Shown here: in pieces, positions 6,374 to 9,019 of the stretch | Position numbering within the stretch: the first letter of the stretch is position 1 | How the letters are laid out: each line of letters starts with the position of its first letter | Source of the DNA: an uncultured Desulfobulbaceae bacterium | GTDB taxonomy: Bacteria; Desulfobacterota; Desulfobulbia; Desulfobulbales; BM004 | Direction: 5' to 3' | DNA: 9,019 nt | NCBI GenBank assembly: GCA_947258675.1 | Contig: CAMYJP010000076.1 | Span: forward strand, 1-9,019 | Made by a program: the position numbers and the translations under genes | The notes under the pieces: generated by a model | What the model saw: the letters and a program-made list of their open reading frames with translations, nothing else | Database searches by the model: none | What the model was told of the DNA's origin: nothing

Positions 6374-6681
6374 TTATGGGAAATTCCAGACAGTTATTAA
6401 TCAGTAAAGAATAATTGAAATTAAAAATTTAAAAACATTATTTTGAAAAATATATTAATTCATTGTAACTGATGTATTGCTTTTTTTTAAAGCACAATTT
6501 AAATTGGTCGTAACTTTGCGCTCAGGTAGTTTACCCGTAAAACTCATAAGCATTTTGAAAAAATTCATACATTTGCATGAAATGTCTCGCTTAGAATGAA
6601 CCGCAGACCTATGTTGGCTTATATCTTCCAGGCATATTTGACACAGAATCTTCTAGAATTCCACACTACAATTTCTTTATC

Positions 6682-7530
6682 ATGTTATTTATCATGACCG
6701 ATGAAATTAAACTATCAAATGAGCACTCTTTAAAAAAACAGGTGGAAATGGGCAAAATTATTTCTTTAGCTAATCAAAAAGGAGGGGTCGGCAAAACAAC
6801 CAGTGCTGTAAATCTTGCTGCGGTTGTTGCGTCCCTTGGGAAAAAGGTGCTACTGGTTGACTCTGATCCGCAGGGAAACGCCTCAAGCGGAGTCGGCATT
6901 GTCCGGCAAGACATCAGGTGCCATCTGTATGACTGTTATATTGATAACAAAAACATTAAAGAAGCCATTCAGCCGACTCCTTTCTTAAAGAATCTTTTTA
7001 TACTGCCAACGCAAATGGATTTGATTGGCGTGGAAATGGAGTTACTATCCACTGCTAATAGAGAACAAATCCTTGCCAACATACTTAATCCTATTAGACA
7101 GGCCTTTGATTATATTTTTATTGACTGTCCGCCATCATTAGGTTTGTTGACAGTTAACGCTCTCTCAGCGGCAGATTCCGTTATTATACCAATGCAATGT
7201 GAATATTTTGCATTAGAGGGATTAAGTTTATTGGTTCAGACTATTAGACGGGTTAAAAAACATTTTAACCCTAAACTGTTCATTGAGGGTCTGCTCCTCA
7301 CTATGTTTGACCGTAGAAACAATCTTACCCATCAAGTTGCTAAGGAAATCCAACGCCACTTCAGTGACCAACTTTATAAAACAGTAATCCCCAGAAACGT
7401 TCGTTTGAGTGAATGCCCCAGTTATGGCCGGCCGATTATTTTTTATGATAGACGGTCAACAGGGGCCATAGGATACACAAAACTCGGAAAAGAATTTTTA
7501 AGAAAACAAAGGAGGAAAGTAACGGCATGA
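6682..7530 (+). CDS. parA: Chromosome partitioning ATPase ParA/Soj
   Basis: Nucleoid-binding ATPase that drives segregation of ParB-parS complexes. The frame encodes 282 residues. Visible: deviant Walker [10 protein letters not shown] (33-41) with signature Lys33 and Lys38; switch region [10 protein letters not shown] (59-68); Walker B IFIDCPP (145-151, Asp148); and the family block [17 protein letters not shown] (236-252) followed by STGAIGY. The start is uncertain. ATG codons occur at 6682, 6694 and 6748; the last gives [13 protein letters not shown], the usual ParA/Soj N-terminus, and a 260-residue protein of normal length, with AGGTGG only 2 nt ahead of it. None of the three has well-spaced ribosome-binding sequence. 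If the first ATG is used, a 22-residue polar extension precedes Walker A. The stop overlaps the parB start by 4 bp (ATGA), so the pair is translationally coupled. Confidence 0.96.
   Translation: MLFIMTDEIKLSNEHSLKKQVEMGKIISLANQKGGVGKTTSAVNLAAVVASLGKKVLLVDSDPQGNASSGVGIVRQDIRCHLYDCYIDNKNIKEAIQPTPFLKNLFILPTQMDLIGVEMELLSTANREQILANILNPIRQAFDYIFIDCPPSLGLLTVNALSAADSVIIPMQCEYFALEGLSLLVQTIRRVKKHFNPKLFIEGLLLTMFDRRNNLTHQVAKEIQRHFSDQLYKTVIPRNVRLSECPSYGRPIIFYDRRSTGAIGYTKLGKEFLRKQRRKVTA
7508..7515 (+). promoter_or_regulatory. Strong ribosome-binding site of parB
   Basis: AAAGGAGG lies inside the end of parA, 11 nt ahead of the parB ATG. It is the only clear Shine-Dalgarno sequence found ahead of a gene in this window, and it supports the ATG at 7527 as the parB start. 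Confidence 0.75.
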
Positions 7531-8435
7531 GTAGAAAAAAAGCTCTGGGAAGGGGATTGGACTCATTATTACCAGCATCAGAGAATGGGCCTTTGCAAGA
7601 CAGCCCTTTTTTTCTATGCCCAATTGATTCTATTTCCCCCAATCCATATCAACCTAGAAAAGAATTTGACACTAAGGAACTCAAAGAACTTGCTAATTCA
7701 ATTAAGGAAAAGGGGATTATACAACCATTAATTGTGTTGAAAAATGAAGAGGAAGTAAACAGCTTCTCCTTGATAACCGGCGAAAGACGTCTGCGCGCCT
7801 CCAAGCTTGCAGGTCTCTCAGAAGTACCCGTTGTCATCAAAGATATTGCAACTGCAGAGCTTTTAGAATTTGCTCTCATTGAAAACATCCAGCGCCAGGA
7901 CTTAAACCCTTTAGAAGAGGCTGAAGCTTATCACCGACTTATTAATGAATTGGGCTTAACTCAGGAAGAAACCGCCAGAAGGGTAGGGAAGGAGCGATCC
8001 ACCGTTACCAATATCATACGACTGCTTAAACTTCCCGATTATGTAAAAAGTGATTTGGTCAAAGGAACCTTATCCGTTGGCCATGCTCGAGCCTTATTAA
8101 GTGTAACAGCTGATAAAAAAACAGTTAAAGCCTTAAGAAATGAAATTGTTGCTAAAAATCTTTCAGTTAGACAGACTGAAGAGTTGATCAAAGGAATTAA
8201 ACAGAAGACCACAAAGCAAAACGTATCAAAAAAGAAAGCCATACCTATCCCCAGACCTTACTGTCGCGCTCTTGCCAATGCCTTGAATAATCATCTTGCA
8301 GCGAATACCCGCATTATACAAAATGGCCCCCAAGGGAAACTGCAGATTGAATATAAATCTCCCGAAGACTTAGAAAGAATTCTTGCAATCATAATGAAGC
8401 GATCTGAAAATTTCATGCAAGAGGGACATTCTTAA
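7527..8435 (+). CDS. parB: Chromosome partitioning protein ParB/Spo0J
   Basis: parS-binding CTPase clamp of the segregation machinery. The 302-residue protein is of typical length. Visible in order: the N-terminal ParA-contact motif [12 protein letters not shown] (5-16); the ParB/Srx CTP-binding fold starting at [13 protein letters not shown] (36-48); the arginine motif GERRLRA (85-91) that contacts [17 protein letters not shown] (119-132); a helix-turn-helix [19 protein letters not shown] (145-163) for parS recognition; SVGHARALL (183-191); a lysine-rich linker (about 222-237); and a C-terminal dimerisation domain (about 242-297). Its expected target, a perfect parS, lies at 6245-6260. It shares a 4-bp overlap with parA and has a strong ribosome-binding site. 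No gene follows on the plus strand within the window. Confidence 0.98.
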   Translation: MSRKKALGRGLDSLLPASENGPLQDSPFFLCPIDSISPNPYQPRKEFDTKELKELANSIKEKGIIQPLIVLKNEEEVNSFSLITGERRLRASKLAGLSEVPVVIKDIATAELLEFALIENIQRQDLNPLEEAEAYHRLINELGLTQEETARRVGKERSTVTNIIRLLKLPDYVKSDLVKGTLSVGHARALLSVTADKKTVKALRNEIVAKNLSVRQTEELIKGIKQKTTKQNVSKKKAIPIPRPYCRALANALNNHLAANTRIIQNGPQGKLQIEYKSPEDLERILAIIMKRSENFMQEGHS

Positions 8436-8584
8436 ATTAGGTTAACAGATCGGTAAAAGAATCGCCAAAAAATACAATAACTATCTGGAATTAATTGATT
8501 TTTAAAAGTGTGGGGCCGGCTAGTGCAGGAAAGCAAATTTTTATACCTTGCTGCCAACAAATCATTATTAACTCCTTGTCATTC

Positions 8585-8618
8585 ATGATTCAGGAAAATC
8601 ATATACTCTGTTTTTTTT
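8585..8618 (+). terminator. Weak possible terminator for parAB
   Basis: ATGATT (8585-8590) and AATCAT (8597-8602) form a 6-bp AT-rich stem with a 6-nt loop, followed after 8 nt by a run of eight T (8611-8618). The stem is weak and the T-run is not adjacent, so termination here is only a possibility. It is about 150 bp after the parB stop. Confidence 0.25.
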
Positions 8619-8720
8619 AAGAAATCCTACTTCAAATAGTGAGAAGATAAAAAATTGCATACATGTAACTTATGGCTCATAACTGTAAAAACCTATATTC
8701 TTTTTTAAGTATGTTTGGCA

Positions 8721-8751
8721 GGCTTAAATTAGGCATATTATAATTTAAGCC
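8721..8751. repeat. 11-bp perfect inverted repeat, possible 3' hairpin of the right-edge gene
   Basis: GGCTTAAATTA (8721-8731) and TAATTTAAGCC (8741-8751) are perfect reverse complements with a 9-nt loop. The element lies 17 bp beyond the stop of the minus-strand membrane gene, a place where a terminator would be expected, but no T-run follows on either strand. It may stabilise the mRNA end or act as a rho-assisted terminator; this is inference. Confidence 0.5.
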
Positions 8752-8768
8752 GCTTATGGGCCCCTTTA

Positions 8769-9019
8769 TTAGTTTTCAATTTTATTGCCTTCAGCAATAA
8801 TTAAAACAGCAGTTAATGCTGCACAACCAGCTATAATTAATAGTAAAAATTGAAAAGTTGCACGTATGCGTTTACCGGCACTTTTTGTAGCGAACCTCCT
8901 ATTCAAGATATAAATATAAGGAAAAATTATGGCGCTCATGCAATTAACTATTATCCCCATTGGATCTGGAAATGTAAGTATAAGCAAGTTTATCGCAGAC
9001 ATCCAAGATGTTCTGAAAA
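8769..9019 (-). CDS. C-terminal part of a membrane protein, cut by window edge (possibly Nramp-like transporter)
   Basis: The frame is open from the right edge (at least SEHLW precedes the first internal ATG at 9002) to TAA at 8769, so this is probably the 3' end of a longer gene rather than a complete 77-residue protein. Two hydrophobic segments are clear: about SAINLLILTFPDPMGIIVNC through AIIFPYIYIL, then a basic loop NRRFATKSAGKRIR, then FQFLLLIIAGCAALTAVLII and a short polar tail. The Pro-containing segment, LNRR-like loop and final helix resemble the C-terminus of Nramp-type divalent metal transporters as I remember them, but too little is visible to assign it. Hairpin 8721-8751 lies just downstream. 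The frame could be a chance reading frame, but its hydrophobic pattern argues against this. Confidence 0.55.
   Translation of the reverse strand, partial: FRTSWMSAINLLILTFPDPMGIIVNCMSAIIFPYIYILNRRFATKSAGKRIRATFQFLLLIIAGCAALTAVLIIAEGNKIEN

Larger units (their letters stand above)
6060..6681. other. AT-rich intergenic region between mntP and parA, putative partition centre
   Basis: No credible gene is seen here. The stretch is very rich in A and T, especially 6090-6140 and 6410-6500. From left to right it holds the mntP dyad (6075-6087), a 47-bp imperfect hairpin (6165-6211), a perfect parS (6245-6260), a degenerate parS-like site (6358-6373), a short TGCTTT/AAAGCA hairpin around a T-run (6478-6494) and the unidentified promoter of parAB. 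I looked for DnaA boxes (TTATCCACA-like) and saw none, so I do not call it an origin. Confidence 0.6.
8436..8768. other. Gene-free intergenic region after parB
   Basis: No gene, tRNA or recognisable small RNA is seen here. The region is AT-rich. It holds a weak terminator-like element at 8585-8618 and an 11-bp hairpin at 8721-8751. The 11-mer CTTAAATTAGG occurs twice (8431-8441, across the parB stop codon, and 8723-8733), which may be chance. Confidence 0.5.

Noticed and set aside
6198..6550. ACTCATAAG repeated at 6198-6206 and 6542-6550 as iterons
   Set aside because: Only two short copies with irregular spacing; one is part of the hairpin.
6638..6672. TTGACA (6638-6643) and TACAAT (6667-6672) upstream of parA as a promoter
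   Set aside because: The spacer is 23 bp, too long for sigma70. Other pairings (TAGAAT at 6654) are too close. The parA promoter is left unassigned.
6060..6681. Replication origin or manganese riboswitch in the mntP-parA gap
   Set aside because: No DnaA-box cluster was found, and the conserved yybP-ykoY sequence elements were not recognised in the mntP leader.

Overview
The window is an AT-rich (estimated near 40% GC) chromosomal segment from a Gram-negative bacterium. KdsA, which makes the KDO sugar of lipopolysaccharide, shows an outer membrane. The pyrG-kdsA pair, a metal-dependent-type KdsA, an OleA-like ketosynthase and chromosomal parAB with a canonical parS would suit a Desulfobacterota- or Nitrospinota-like lineage, but the lineage is inference from gene content only. 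No transposase, phage gene, tRNA, rRNA or CRISPR array is visible.

Layout. (1) Positions 1-2331, minus strand: pyrG (CTP synthase) followed 20 bp later by kdsA, which runs off the left edge. CTP is the co-substrate for activating KDO, so the pair is metabolically coherent. (2) A 175-bp divergent promoter region (2332-2506) separates pyrG from a plus-strand group: a FabI-like enoyl reductase/SDR (2507-3310), an OleA-like thiolase-fold ketosynthase (3429-4478), a YkgJ-type cysteine-cluster protein (4513-5121) and an unassigned 88-residue protein (5153-5419). This may be a small lipid-modifying module. OleA normally works with OleB, OleC and OleD, and none of these is present here. (3) mntP, a Mn2+ efflux pump, faces this group on the minus strand (5484-6059). 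(4) A 622-bp AT-rich gap (6060-6681) holds a long imperfect hairpin, a perfect 16-bp parS palindrome and a second degenerate parS-like site. (5) parA and parB overlap by 4 bp (6682-8435) and form the chromosome segregation operon that acts on parS. (6) A 333-bp gap with no gene is followed by the C-terminal end of a minus-strand membrane protein that leaves the right edge.

Functionally, the left part covers nucleotide and envelope precursor supply, the middle covers lipid condensation/reduction of unknown end product, and the right part is a chromosome partition centre, which usually lies near the replication origin. No DnaA-box cluster was seen. A cross-cutting oddity is that almost no gene has a recognisable Shine-Dalgarno sequence. 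parB is the clear exception, and one gene (4513) sits about 10 nt downstream of a near-consensus sigma70-type promoter.
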